Shown: piece by piece, positions 1 to 7,476 of the stretch
Numbering within the stretch: position 1 is the first letter of the stretch
How the letters are laid out: the number at the start of each line of letters is the position of its first letter
Assembly (NCBI GenBank): GCA_048268485.1
Contig: JBLWVL010000046.1
Location: 1-22,285 of the forward strand
DNA from: Oceanospirillum sp048268485
GTDB lineage: Bacteria; Pseudomonadota; Gammaproteobacteria; Pseudomonadales; Halomonadaceae
Direction: 5' to 3'
DNA: 22,285 bases
The notes under the pieces: model-generated
Told to the model about the DNA's origin: nothing
The model's database searches: none
Seen by the model: the letters and a program-made list of their open reading frames with translations, nothing else
Position numbers and translations under genes: made by a program

Positions 1-877
1 ATCTTACGCTATCAAAACCAAAGTCAAACTGTTGCACCTGAAAGCCCGGCAGTTCCGGGTCGAGCTTCCAGTTCCCTTCCAGTCTAATATCCGGCAGCTG
101 GCCATCACGCAGGATCGACAGCAGGGAGCGGCTGGCACTGTCCCAGGAGAAGTTCAGCGGGATATCCAGCATGGTTTCACTTTTTGCCGGCAGACGGATC
201 GCACTGTCTTTTCCGATCTGAACCGGTTTCATACCGTTAATCACCAGTGCGGCACTCAGTTGCTCCAGGTTAACACCAAACATATTCGGGTTGTTGACCG
301 GCAGCTGCACATTGAGCTGCAGACCGCTTAAGCTGACATCACCCAGACTGATTTTTGGCATTTTGATTTCCGGTAACTTCGGCGTCGCTATGATTTTGCT
401 TACAGTAACCGGTTTTTGCCATTTCAGCCCCAGAGGGCCGTTCAGGGTCAGCACTGTACCAAAGGTGTACTCCAGCTGATCTTTTTTCAGCAGCTCCGGT
501 GCCAGTTTAACCAAACTGTCCAGGCGGACTTTAAATGGCAGGCTGATATTGGCTTGCCCACTCGGTTTCAGGCTCAGGCCGTTGTTATCACCTGTTACCA
601 ACTGTTGGCCCTCTACATCCAGCGTATAGTTAAAGCCATCCAGGTTCAGGGCAACCGGGTTGGGGTTCAGTAGTTCGATATCGGCATCAAAATAAATATA
701 GTTGAAGTCCATTTTACGAATCTGAATCGTCTGGGAGACCACTTCCGGGCTTTTAATCGCATTTTCAGCCATTGTCCCCAACTGGGCACAGCCCGTGAAC
801 AAAACGGTGGACAGCAACAAAAACAGAGCCCGGTAATAACCGGAAAGCCGATGAACTGCAGATAAAACGAATGGCAT
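1..877 (-). CDS. LEA type 2 family lipoprotein (partial, C-terminus off window)
   Basis: The reading frame opens at ATG 875-877 behind a GGAGAA ribosome site about 7 nt upstream, and runs off the left edge without a stop (292 codons visible). The N-terminus is a lipoprotein signal: a hydrophobic stretch ending in the lipobox LFTGC, with the modified Cys at residue 30. The next residues are Ala-Gln, so by the +2 rule outer-membrane sorting is expected. The rest is beta-rich, without membrane helices. It carries the LEA14/WHy-type signature of a repeated 'NPN' turn (ELLNPNPVALNLDG near residue 65, and LPVNNPNMFGVN further on), suggesting two tandem LEA2-like domains. These proteins have no established enzymatic role in bacteria; an envelope stress or lipid-binding role would be inference. 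It follows sthA on the same strand, but a terminator separates them, so it is probably transcribed on its own. The family call is fairly secure, the function is not. Confidence 0.75.
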   Translation of the reverse strand, partial: MPFVLSAVHRLSGYYRALFLLLSTVLFTGCAQLGTMAENAIKSPEVVSQTIQIRKMDFNYIYFDADIELLNPNPVALNLDGFNYTLDVEGQQLVTGDNNGLSLKPSGQANISLPFKVRLDSLVKLAPELLKKDQLEYTFGTVLTLNGPLGLKWQKPVTVSKIIATPKLPEIKMPKISLGDVSLSGLQLNVQLPVNNPNMFGVNLEQLSAALVINGMKPVQIGKDSAIRLPAKSETMLDIPLNFSWDSASRSLLSILRDGQLPDIRLEGNWKLDPELPGFQVQQFDFGFDSVR

Positions 878-939
878 AAAAGGTTCTCCAATAATGATAG
901 TGATGATGCCATAAGCACTGACGAATTAATGCCACTCAT

Positions 940-968
940 AAAAAAGCCCCTGAATCGGGTTCAGAGGC
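940..968 (-). terminator. Rho-independent terminator of sthA
   Basis: Read on the minus strand, a stem of 9 pairs with one mismatch (arms 946-954 and 960-968) is followed directly by a run of six T (complement of 940-945). It lies 27 nt past the sthA stop and upstream of the lipoprotein gene, so it should end sthA transcripts. Confidence 0.8.
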
Positions 969-995
969 TATTTGCAGCAGACAGAGCTGACACAA

Positions 996-2390
996 TCAGA
1001 ACAGACGGTTCAGGCCATTCAACGCCGCTACCCGATAGGCTTCTGCCATGGTTGGGTAGTTGAATGTGTTGTTAACGAAATACTTGATCGTATTGCCTTC
1101 ACCTTCCTGGTTCATGATCGCCTGACCGATGTGCACAATCTCAGATGCCTGATCACCAAAGCAGTGAATACCCAGCAACTCCAGCGTTTCCCGGTGGAAG
1201 AGTATCTTCAGCATACCTGCAGTTTCACTGGTAATCTGAGCACGGGCCGTATCTTTAAAGAAGGCCTGACCCACTTCATAAGGGATCTTGGCTTCGGTCA
1301 GTTCACGCTCACTTTGGCCAACAGAACTGATCTCAGGAATGGTGTAAATGCCGGTCGGAACTTCATTCACAAAGCGGAATTCGTCATCATCCAGAATATC
1401 TGCTGCAGCGGAACGCCCCTGATCATAAGCAGCACTGGCCAGGCTTGGCCAACCGATCACATCACCCACCGCATAAATATGCTCAACAGTGGTACGGTAA
1501 TGCTGATCGACTTCCAGCTGCCCACGACCATTTGGCTCAAGCCCCACTAGCTCCAGACCGATATCATCGGTGTTACCGGAACGGCCATTACACCAGAGGA
1601 AAGCATCTGCCCGTAGCTTCTTGCCAGACTTCAGTTCCATGGTGACGCCCTGCTCATCGGCAGTGACTTTCTCATACTCTTCGTTATGTCGGATCAGAAC
1701 ACCCGTGTTACGCAGATGGTAACTCAGAGCATCAGAGATCTCGTCATCCAGGAAGGAGAGCAGACGATCTCGGTTGTCGATCAGATCAACTTTTACACCC
1801 AGACCACTAAAGATAGACGCGTATTCACAACCAATAACTCCCGCCCCATAAATGATCAGACGGCGTGGCGTATGGCCCAGCGTCAGAACGGTATCACTAC
1901 AGTAGATACGAGGGTGGCGAAAATTGATATCAGCCGGACGGTACGGGCGGGAACCGGTCGCAATCACGATCTTCTGAGCACGCAGCTCTTCAGTACCGTT
2001 ATGAGGATCACGTACCATGACAGTATGGGAGTCTAAAAAACGGGCTTTACCGAAATAAACGTCAATACGGTTACGGGCATAAAAGTTAGTCCGCAGCTGA
2101 ACCTGACGCTCAATGACACGCTGGGAGCGCTCCAGAACTTTTGGGAAAGAAAACCAGCGAGGCTCACCAATATCGCGAAACATGCGATTGGTATTAAACT
2201 GGATAATCTGTTTCACCGCATGACGCAGCGCCTTGGAGGGAATAGTTCCTTTGTGAGTGCAATTACCACCTACAGAGCTTTGCATTTCAACCACAGCCAC
2301 ACGCTTACCGTGTTTTGCTGCGTTCATTGCTGCGCCTTCACCTGCAGGGCCTGTACCTATCACTACTACGTCGTAATTATATACCGCCAT
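996..2390 (-). CDS. sthA: Soluble pyridine nucleotide transhydrogenase (Si-specific NAD(P)+ transhydrogenase)
   Basis: Cytosolic flavoprotein that transfers hydride between NADPH and NAD+, mainly draining excess NADPH. The 464-residue product matches the usual length of the family (about 464-466). It opens with the FAD dinucleotide fold GTGPAGEG (residues 12-19). At 42-53 the motif GNCTHKGTIPSK replaces the redox-active Cys pair of lipoamide dehydrogenases. Only the first Cys (C44) remains and the second is Thr49, which is diagnostic of SthA. A second Rossmann motif (GAGVIGCEYASIF) and the dimer-interface motif HCFGDQASEIVHIGQ near the C-terminus are also present. The frame stays open upstream to 2507, but the ATG at 2388-2390 gives the family length and is preceded by GGGAG at 13 nt, so I use it. 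It has its own terminator at 940-968 and sits beside the Nqr operon, which oxidises NADH. Confidence 0.96.
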   Translation of the reverse strand: MAVYNYDVVVIGTGPAGEGAAMNAAKHGKRVAVVEMQSSVGGNCTHKGTIPSKALRHAVKQIIQFNTNRMFRDIGEPRWFSFPKVLERSQRVIERQVQLRTNFYARNRIDVYFGKARFLDSHTVMVRDPHNGTEELRAQKIVIATGSRPYRPADINFRHPRIYCSDTVLTLGHTPRRLIIYGAGVIGCEYASIFSGLGVKVDLIDNRDRLLSFLDDEISDALSYHLRNTGVLIRHNEEYEKVTADEQGVTMELKSGKKLRADAFLWCNGRSGNTDDIGLELVGLEPNGRGQLEVDQHYRTTVEHIYAVGDVIGWPSLASAAYDQGRSAAADILDDDEFRFVNEVPTGIYTIPEISSVGQSERELTEAKIPYEVGQAFFKDTARAQITSETAGMLKILFHRETLELLGIHCFGDQASEIVHIGQAIMNQEGEGNTIKYFVNNTFNYPTMAEAYRVAALNGLNRLF

Positions 2391-2546
2391 TGTCGCCGAA
2401 TAACTCCCTAACCGTCGTGTTAGATCTGGCTGAACCTGAGCCTTCTGATTTTGAGTCTTAAACTGACCCGAATACCCTAATGTGGACTCATGAGCCACAG
2501 CCAGCAATTATGCTTTCGCCGCGTATCTGCAAAAACAAGCTTCATT

Positions 2547-2575
2547 ATTATTTATAACATGACACTAAACGCCAA
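2547..2575 (-). promoter_or_regulatory. Candidate sigma70 promoter for sthA
   Basis: On the minus strand, TTGGCG (2570-2575) and AATAAT (2547-2552) are separated by exactly 17 nt, about 155 nt upstream of the sthA start. It lies in the 276-bp gap after nqrM, where I see no strong terminator and no gene. Prediction by eye only. Confidence 0.35.
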
Positions 2576-2666
2576 ATTTTAACGTTCGCCAACCTCATCG
2601 CTGCTGTTTCCCCAACCTAGCCGGAATACTTAAGCCTCTCAGAAGCTGAAACCATCAGTTGTAATG

Positions 2667-2921
2667 TTATTTATTTTTACCTGCATTTTGTGTTGCATCA
2701 TAGGAAAGATCTACACCCTGAGAGACCTTACCTGCTTTTTTCTCTTGCTCAGTTTCACAGATATCTTTATTACCACCACAGATATCACAATCAGAAACCA
2801 TGCCAATAGCACTCATACCACCACAAGAACCGGTAATAGGTTTGCGACCAAACAGAACACCCACAGCCATACCTGTGATAAGTAACGCGATAACAACAAA
2901 TGCCAGAATCATTGTAGTCAT
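2667..2921 (-). CDS. nqrM: Na+-NQR maturation protein NqrM (DUF539)
   Basis: An 84-residue protein: one N-terminal membrane helix (about residues 4-25), then a short Cys-rich domain with four Cys at 33, 45, 48 and 55 (GSCGGM, DCDICGG, DIC), and a polar tail. This arrangement is that of the NqrM (formerly DUF539) family. The family is required for assembly of active Na+-NQR, probably for delivering iron to the NqrD/NqrE membrane site. It is the last gene of the nqr operon, 84 nt after apbE, the standard location. The start at 2919-2921 is preceded by TGAGG at about 9 nt. A tandem 13-mer repeat lies in the gap just upstream (2955-2981). Length and all four Cys are normal for the family. Confidence 0.93.
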   Translation of the reverse strand: MTTMILAFVVIALLITGMAVGVLFGRKPITGSCGGMSAIGMVSDCDICGGNKDICETEQEKKAGKVSQGVDLSYDATQNAGKNK

Positions 2922-2954
2922 TTAAGATTACCTCAGATTATTCATTAAAACTCG

Positions 2955-2981
2955 TTGTAACGATAAATTTGTAACGATAAA
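2955..2981. repeat. Perfect tandem 13-mer between apbE and nqrM
   Basis: The 13-mer TTGTAACGATAAA occurs at 2955-2967 and again at 2969-2981, separated by a single T (period 14). It occupies the intergenic space between the apbE stop and the nqrM start. The spacing is not that of classical ArcA boxes (about 11 nt). Function is unknown. Confidence 0.85.
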
Positions 2982-3005
2982 AAAGACGGAAATTACGGCT
3001 CAGTA

Positions 3006-4136
3006 CTATTGATTCGTCAAAGCGGTAAATTGTTCCGTCCGGATCACATCAAAGCCTTCCTCTTCAGCCTTGACCAGCATATAAACAGCAAGGTTGTGCT
3101 GACGGGCAAATTCAAGCCCCTTTTCAGGCCCCATGACCATTAATGTAGTTGCCAGTGCATCAGCCGTTGCACAGGAAGCATGCAAAACGGTTACTGAGGC
3201 CAATTTATGCGTAATAGGTCGACCCGTCAGAGGATTAATCGTATGAGAATAGCGTTGCCCATCTGCTTCAAAATAATTCCGGTATCCGCCTGAGGTTGCC
3301 ACAGCAACATCGGTCACAGCCAACACCTGCTGTGCTACCTGCCCCTGAGCATTAGGCTTTTCAATGGCTATACGCCAGGAAGAGCCATCTGGCTTATGAC
3401 CCTTAAGCTGGAGTTCACCACCCACTTCGACCAGATAGTTATGATAGCCTTGTCTCTGCAAATAACGGGCAACCTGATCAACGGCATAACCTTTTGCAAT
3501 GGCTGAAAGGTCCAGGTAGATCGCTTTATTTTTTCGAATAGCCGGAGTCTGACTACCTGCATCTTTTACCTGAACAGAGTGATAGCCTACCCGTTCAAAG
3601 GCAAGGGCCAGCTCAGCTTCACTGGGTACCTGATCTGGCTTAAGATCCGGGCCAAACCCCCAAAGGTTAACCAAAGGCCCTATAGTAGGGTCAAAAGCTC
3701 CTCCGCTGAGCGCTGCAATTTGCAGGGCTTCTTCAACAACAACAGCAGTATCTGTCGAGACAGGAAACCACTGATCAGCATTCGTCTGATTGAAACGGGA
3801 TAACTCAGAGTGCTGTTTATAGGTCGACATCTTCAGATCAACATCGACCAGAGTATTCTTAATGCCGTCAGCTAATACTTGCTGACCGGCCTTATCAAGG
3901 CTGAGGCCTTCACTTTCGACCACAGAAACATGATATTGCGTGCCCATAATCGGGCCGGAAAATTTAATAACAACCGGATCACTATCACAACCAGCAAGAA
4001 GGGCCAGCCCTATTAAGGCCAGCCCCACTTTCAGAGCCTGCCCCGTAAGGGACAGGCTGCCAGTGATCAGTTTTCCAATCTGCCGCCATCCTGTACTGAT
4101 ATAAGCAGAAGACGACAACCTGAAATCACTGAGCAT
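3006..4136 (-). CDS. apbE: FAD:protein FMN transferase (flavinyltransferase) ApbE, lipoprotein
   Basis: Periplasm-facing enzyme that splits FAD and links FMN by a phosphoester bond to Thr of target proteins, here NqrB and NqrC. Family motifs appear in order: IMGTQYHV (63-70), AFDPTIGPLVNLWGFG (about 147-162), DLSAIAKGYAVD (209-220), VEVGGE (236-241), TSGGYRNYF (281-289), SHTINPLTGRPI (297-308) and ADALATTL (325-332). The signal peptide ends in the lipobox LLAGC with Cys50. The next residue is Asp, the classical inner-membrane retention signal, which fits work on the Nqr complex. The N-terminal region before the hydrophobic core is long (about 35 residues). The ATG 4134-4136, 3 nt after the nqrF stop, is the only ATG available, but a GTG at codon 37 is conceivable. 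It lies between nqrF and nqrM, the usual place. Confidence 0.95.
   Translation of the reverse strand: MLSDFRLSSSAYISTGWRQIGKLITGSLSLTGQALKVGLALIGLALLAGCDSDPVVIKFSGPIMGTQYHVSVVESEGLSLDKAGQQVLADGIKNTLVDVDLKMSTYKQHSELSRFNQTNADQWFPVSTDTAVVVEEALQIAALSGGAFDPTIGPLVNLWGFGPDLKPDQVPSEAELALAFERVGYHSVQVKDAGSQTPAIRKNKAIYLDLSAIAKGYAVDQVARYLQRQGYHNYLVEVGGELQLKGHKPDGSSWRIAIEKPNAQGQVAQQVLAVTDVAVATSGGYRNYFEADGQRYSHTINPLTGRPITHKLASVTVLHASCATADALATTLMVMGPEKGLEFARQHNLAVYMLVKAEEEGFDVIRTEQFTALTNQ
4035..4058 (-). promoter_or_regulatory. Strong 10-bp hairpin inside the 5' coding region of apbE
   Basis: Arms 4035-4044 and 4049-4058 form a 10-bp GC-rich stem (one G-U wobble in the mRNA) with a 4-nt loop, read in the minus strand transcript about 80-100 nt after the apbE start. 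No T-run follows, so it is not a simple terminator. It could stabilise the upstream nqr mRNA or restrain downstream expression; this is inference. Confidence 0.45.
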
Positions 4137-4139
4137 TAC

Positions 4140-5369
4140 TTAACCACCAAAGTCATCAAGCAGGATATTTTCTGGCTCGACACCCAGGTTCTCAAGCATC
4201 TGGATAACAGCTGAGTTCATCATTGGAGGCCCACACATGTAGTACTCACAATCTTCAGGCGCTTCATGATCCTTCAGATAGTTTTCATACAGTACGTTGT
4301 GGATAAAACCAGTCATACCTGTCCAGTTATCCTCTGGCAGCGGATCAGACAGCGCCAGATGCCACTCAAAGTTTTCATTCTCTTCAGCCAGCTTGTCAAA
4401 CTCTTCCACATAGAAAGCTTCACGTACGGAACGTGCACCATACCAGAAGGAGATCTTACGCTTGGAGTGAAGGCGTTTCAGCTGGTCAAAGATATGAGAA
4501 CGCATTGGCGCCATACCCGCACCACCACCGATAAAGACCATCTCGTTATCGGTATCTTTGGCGAAGAACTCACCAAATGGACCGGAAACAGTGATCTTGT
4601 CACCTGGCTTCAGGCTAAAGACATAAGAGGACATCTGACCCGGCGGCACATCATCACGACCCGGAGGTGGAGATGCGATACGGATGTTGAATTTAACAAC
4701 GCCTTTCTCTTCAGGGTAGTTCGCCATGGAATATGCACGGGTGATCGGCTCATCAACCTTAGACACATATTTCCAGATGTTAAACTTATCCCAGTCCGGG
4801 CGATATTCCTCTTCAATATCAAAGTCTTTATAGTGAACCTCGTGTGGAGGCACTTCCAGCTGAACATAACCACCAGCGCGGAAGTCTACGTTTTCACCTT
4901 CCGGCAGACGCAAGGTCAGCTCTTTAATAAAGGTGGCCACGTTAGGATTGGACTCTACTGTACACTCCCACTTCTTAACGCCGAATACGTCAGCTTCAAC
5001 TTCGACTTCCATATCCTGCTTAACAGGAACCTGGCAGGATAAGCGCCAGCCTTCTTTTTTCTCACCCATTGTAAAGTGAGATTCTTCCGTTGGCAGAATA
5101 GAACCACCGCCGGAAGTTACAATACATTTACACTGTGCGCAGGAACCGCCACCACCACAAGCCGATGACAGGAAGATACCGTTCGAGGCCAATGTCTGTA
5201 GCAGTTTACCGCCAGCGGGGGTGGTAATTTTCTGCTCACCATTAATGGTTACCGTGACATCGCCACTGCTAACCAGCTTGCTGCGTGCTGCCAAAATCAC
5301 CAGTACCAGAGATACAACAATAATGGTGAACATGACCACGCCCAGCACAATAAGTTGTGAATCAACCAT
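4140..5369 (-). CDS. nqrF: Na+-translocating NADH:quinone reductase subunit F
   Basis: NADH-oxidising entry subunit of the sodium pump (409 residues, usual about 407-408). One N-terminal membrane anchor (about residues 5-28) is followed by a plant-type [2Fe-2S] ferredoxin domain with Cys71, Cys77, Cys80 and Cys112 (ACGGGGSCAQC ... LSC). A ferredoxin-NADP reductase-like module comes next, with the FAD motif RAYSMANYP, the NADH-binding GGGAGMAPMRSH, and the family ending LLDDFGG. It takes hydride from NADH to FAD and passes single electrons through the cluster to the membrane sites. The start ATG 5367-5369 has AAGG about 8 nt upstream. Gaps are 39 nt after nqrE and 3 nt before apbE. All cofactor ligands are present. 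Confidence 0.97.
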   Translation of the reverse strand: MVDSQLIVLGVVMFTIIVVSLVLVILAARSKLVSSGDVTVTINGEQKITTPAGGKLLQTLASNGIFLSSACGGGGSCAQCKCIVTSGGGSILPTEESHFTMGEKKEGWRLSCQVPVKQDMEVEVEADVFGVKKWECTVESNPNVATFIKELTLRLPEGENVDFRAGGYVQLEVPPHEVHYKDFDIEEEYRPDWDKFNIWKYVSKVDEPITRAYSMANYPEEKGVVKFNIRIASPPPGRDDVPPGQMSSYVFSLKPGDKITVSGPFGEFFAKDTDNEMVFIGGGAGMAPMRSHIFDQLKRLHSKRKISFWYGARSVREAFYVEEFDKLAEENENFEWHLALSDPLPEDNWTGMTGFIHNVLYENYLKDHEAPEDCEYYMCGPPMMNSAVIQMLENLGVEPENILLDDFGG

Positions 5370-5408
5370 GTTCTGAACCTTTTTGTTCTAAGTTTCCGTC
5401 AACTGCAA

Positions 5409-6029
5409 TTACAGCTGTACGCCTGAGAAGGACATAAAGCCCAGGGACATCAGACCTACAGTCACGAAAGTAATACCCAGACCTTCAAGGCCCTTTGGCA
5501 CATCACTGTACTTCAGTTTTTCACGGATACCCGCCAGCGCAACAATCGCCAGCGCCCAACCGATACCAGCACCCGCACCATAGACCACGGACTCTCCGAA
5601 ATTATAGTCACGCTCTGCCATAAACAGAGACGCACCCAAAATCGCACAGTTCACAGTAATCAGCGGCAGGAAAACACCCAGCGCGTTATAAAGTGCAGGT
5701 ACAAATTTATCGAGGAACATCTCAAGAATCTGAACCATCGCTGCAATAACGCCGATGTAGCTCAGATAGCTCAGGAAGCTCAGATCAATGGATTCAGCAC
5801 CTTCCATTCCTGTCCAGGTCAGTGCGCCTTCACGCAACAGATTATTATAGATCAGGTTATTTACCGGTACAGTAATCACCAAAACCACAACAACCGCGAT
5901 ACCCAGACCCAATGCCGCTTCTACTTTCTTTGAAACCGCCAGGAAGGTACACATACCCAGGAAGAATGCCAGGGCCATGTTTTCTACAAACACCGCCTTA
6001 ACCAAAAGGCTTAAGTAGTATTCAAACAT
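5409..6029 (-). CDS. nqrE: Na+-translocating NADH:quinone reductase subunit E
   Basis: Integral membrane subunit (206 residues, about six helices) homologous to NqrD and RnfA. It carries the conserved half-helix Cys27 (FFLGMCTFLAVSKK) and Cys128 (PLITVNCAILG). Together with the matching NqrD pair these bind the intramembrane iron-sulfur centre between NqrF and NqrC. Its ATG (6027-6029) overlaps the nqrD stop by one base (TAATG), implying coupled translation. The sequence has the expected family features from VKAVFVENMALAFFLGMC to the glycine-rich GAGAGIGWALAIVALAGIREK. Confidence 0.96.
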   Translation of the reverse strand: MFEYYLSLLVKAVFVENMALAFFLGMCTFLAVSKKVEAALGLGIAVVVVLVITVPVNNLIYNNLLREGALTWTGMEGAESIDLSFLSYLSYIGVIAAMVQILEMFLDKFVPALYNALGVFLPLITVNCAILGASLFMAERDYNFGESVVYGAGAGIGWALAIVALAGIREKLKYSDVPKGLEGLGITFVTVGLMSLGFMSFSGVQL

Positions 6030-6694
6030 TATACGGCCTCCTTAGCCTGAGTATTGGGAGCGATCTTAAACTCAGCTTCCTCATTCTGAGCCGGTTGCCA
6101 GGTGCGGATCAGCCAGATAAAGCCTGCGATGATGAAGAAGGCAGAAGGTGGTAACAGCATCATACCGTTAGGCAGATACCAACCACCGTCGTTAATCTTT
6201 TCAAGAATCTGGATACCGAACAGACTACCGGAACCAAACAATTCACGAACAAAACCAACGAACAGCAGAACAACCGTATAGCCCAGACCGTTACCAATAC
6301 CATCGATAAAGCTCATCACAGGGCCGTTTTTCATTGCGTACGCTTCAGCACGCCCCATTACGATACAGTTGGTAATAATCAGTCCCACAAATACTGACAG
6401 CTGCTTACTGGTTTCATAAGCGTAAGCCTTCAATACCTGGTCAACAACGATTACTAAGGATGCAATAATCGTCATCTGCACAATAATACGGATGCTGTTT
6501 GGTATCTGATTACGAATCATCGAGATAAACATACTCGAAAATGCGGTCACCAGAGATACAGCCGCACCCATTACCAGTGCTGTGGACAGATTAGTTGTTA
6601 CCGCCAGAGCGGAACAGATACCCAGAATCTGCAGAGCAATTGGGTTATTAGCGAAAATAGGGCTTACCAGAACGCCCTTTGGAGTATCAGCCAT
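6029..6694 (-). CDS. nqrD: Na+-translocating NADH:quinone reductase subunit D
   Basis: Integral membrane subunit (221 residues, about six helices), paralogous to NqrE. Cys27 (LQILGICSALAVTTN) and Cys110 (LIITNCIVMGR) are its contribution to the shared membrane iron-sulfur site. The motif NCIVMGRAEAYAM is typical of NqrD/RnfE. The start ATG 6692-6694 lies 2 nt after the nqrC stop, with a strong AAGGAG site built into the last codons of nqrC. The C-terminal tail (EEAEFKIAPNTQAKEAV) is hydrophilic and variable. The stop overlaps the nqrE start. Confidence 0.96.
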   Translation of the reverse strand: MADTPKGVLVSPIFANNPIALQILGICSALAVTTNLSTALVMGAAVSLVTAFSSMFISMIRNQIPNSIRIIVQMTIIASLVIVVDQVLKAYAYETSKQLSVFVGLIITNCIVMGRAEAYAMKNGPVMSFIDGIGNGLGYTVVLLFVGFVRELFGSGSLFGIQILEKINDGGWYLPNGMMLLPPSAFFIIAGFIWLIRTWQPAQNEEAEFKIAPNTQAKEAV

Positions 6695-6696
6695 CT

Positions 6697-7476
6697 TTAT
6701 ACTCCTTCCTTACGAATTTTGCTGAGGTAAGGACCAAAGCCCTCACTGCCGACCCAGTATTTAACCAGGTTACTTACACCACGACTGGTCAGAGTTGCAC
6801 CGGACAGACCGTCAACTTTATGCTCAGCGTTTGGAGTACCCGCATCAACGGAACCTTTGATCACTTCGATCACAGGCGTCATGCTATTACCTTCAAACAC
6901 CTTTTTACCTGGCCAGATCGCTTTCCATTTAGGGTTATCAACTTCACCACCCAGCCCCGGAGTTTCCGCGTGCTGGTAGAAGCCAAGACCGACAACCGTG
7001 TTAGCATCAGCTTCCAGAGCTAAAAAGCCATGCAGAGTTGACCACAGGCCGTAACCACGTACCGGCAGAATAATACGGTCAAGCTGACCGTTTTTCTCAA
7101 CCAGGTATACCGTAGCAAACTGCTCACGACGCTTGATACTGGCAATATCTTCACTGTTAGACAGTGCTTTAGACATAGCAGGATCTTTAGCAGCCCTCAG
7201 CTGATCGTAAGTTTCAGCATTAACTTCGTCCGTATACTCACCTGTATTCAGGTTTACCACACGAGGAGTAATCTGAGCATATAGCTCATCGACTGACTTA
7301 CCTGGTTCTAACAGACCGGCTGCAGCCAGAATATTAGATTTACGGTCCAGGTCTTTATTTTCCTGCTGTTGTGCTTTGAAAATAACCGCTGCGCCGGAAA
7401 CAATCACGGAGCAGACGATACACAGCAGTAACGCTACGGTAAGCGTTTTCTTGATGGAATCGTTGCTACTAGACAT
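6697..7476 (-). CDS. nqrC: Na+-translocating NADH:quinone reductase subunit C (covalent FMN)
   Basis: One N-terminal membrane helix (about residues 11-33) anchors a periplasmic FMN-binding domain (259 residues in total). The flavinylation motif DGLSGATLTS is present, with Thr228 the expected phosphoester attachment site for FMN, added by the ApbE encoded downstream. The upstream motif GFYQHAETPGLGGEVDNPKW is also typical. It relays electrons from the NqrD/E centre to NqrB. The ATG at 7474-7476 lies inside the end of nqrB (8-nt overlap with the TAG stop), indicating translational coupling. Confidence 0.96.
   Translation of the reverse strand: MSSSNDSIKKTLTVALLLCIVCSVIVSGAAVIFKAQQQENKDLDRKSNILAAAGLLEPGKSVDELYAQITPRVVNLNTGEYTDEVNAETYDQLRAAKDPAMSKALSNSEDIASIKRREQFATVYLVEKNGQLDRIILPVRGYGLWSTLHGFLALEADANTVVGLGFYQHAETPGLGGEVDNPKWKAIWPGKKVFEGNSMTPVIEVIKGSVDAGTPNAEHKVDGLSGATLTSRGVSNLVKYWVGSEGFGPYLSKIRKEGV

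Noticed and set aside
972..1550. Long plus-strand open frame (192 codons) antisense to sthA
   Set aside because: It lies entirely opposite a strongly conserved gene, resembles no family, and no ribosome site or promoter supports it.
2391..2507. Extended N-terminus for SthA
   Set aside because: The frame is open, but the extra 39 residues precede the conserved FAD fold and exceed the normal family length; the internal ATG at 2388-2390 is the better start.
4266..5042. 258-codon plus-strand open frame opposite nqrF
   Set aside because: The translation is typical antisense noise over a highly conserved gene on the other strand.
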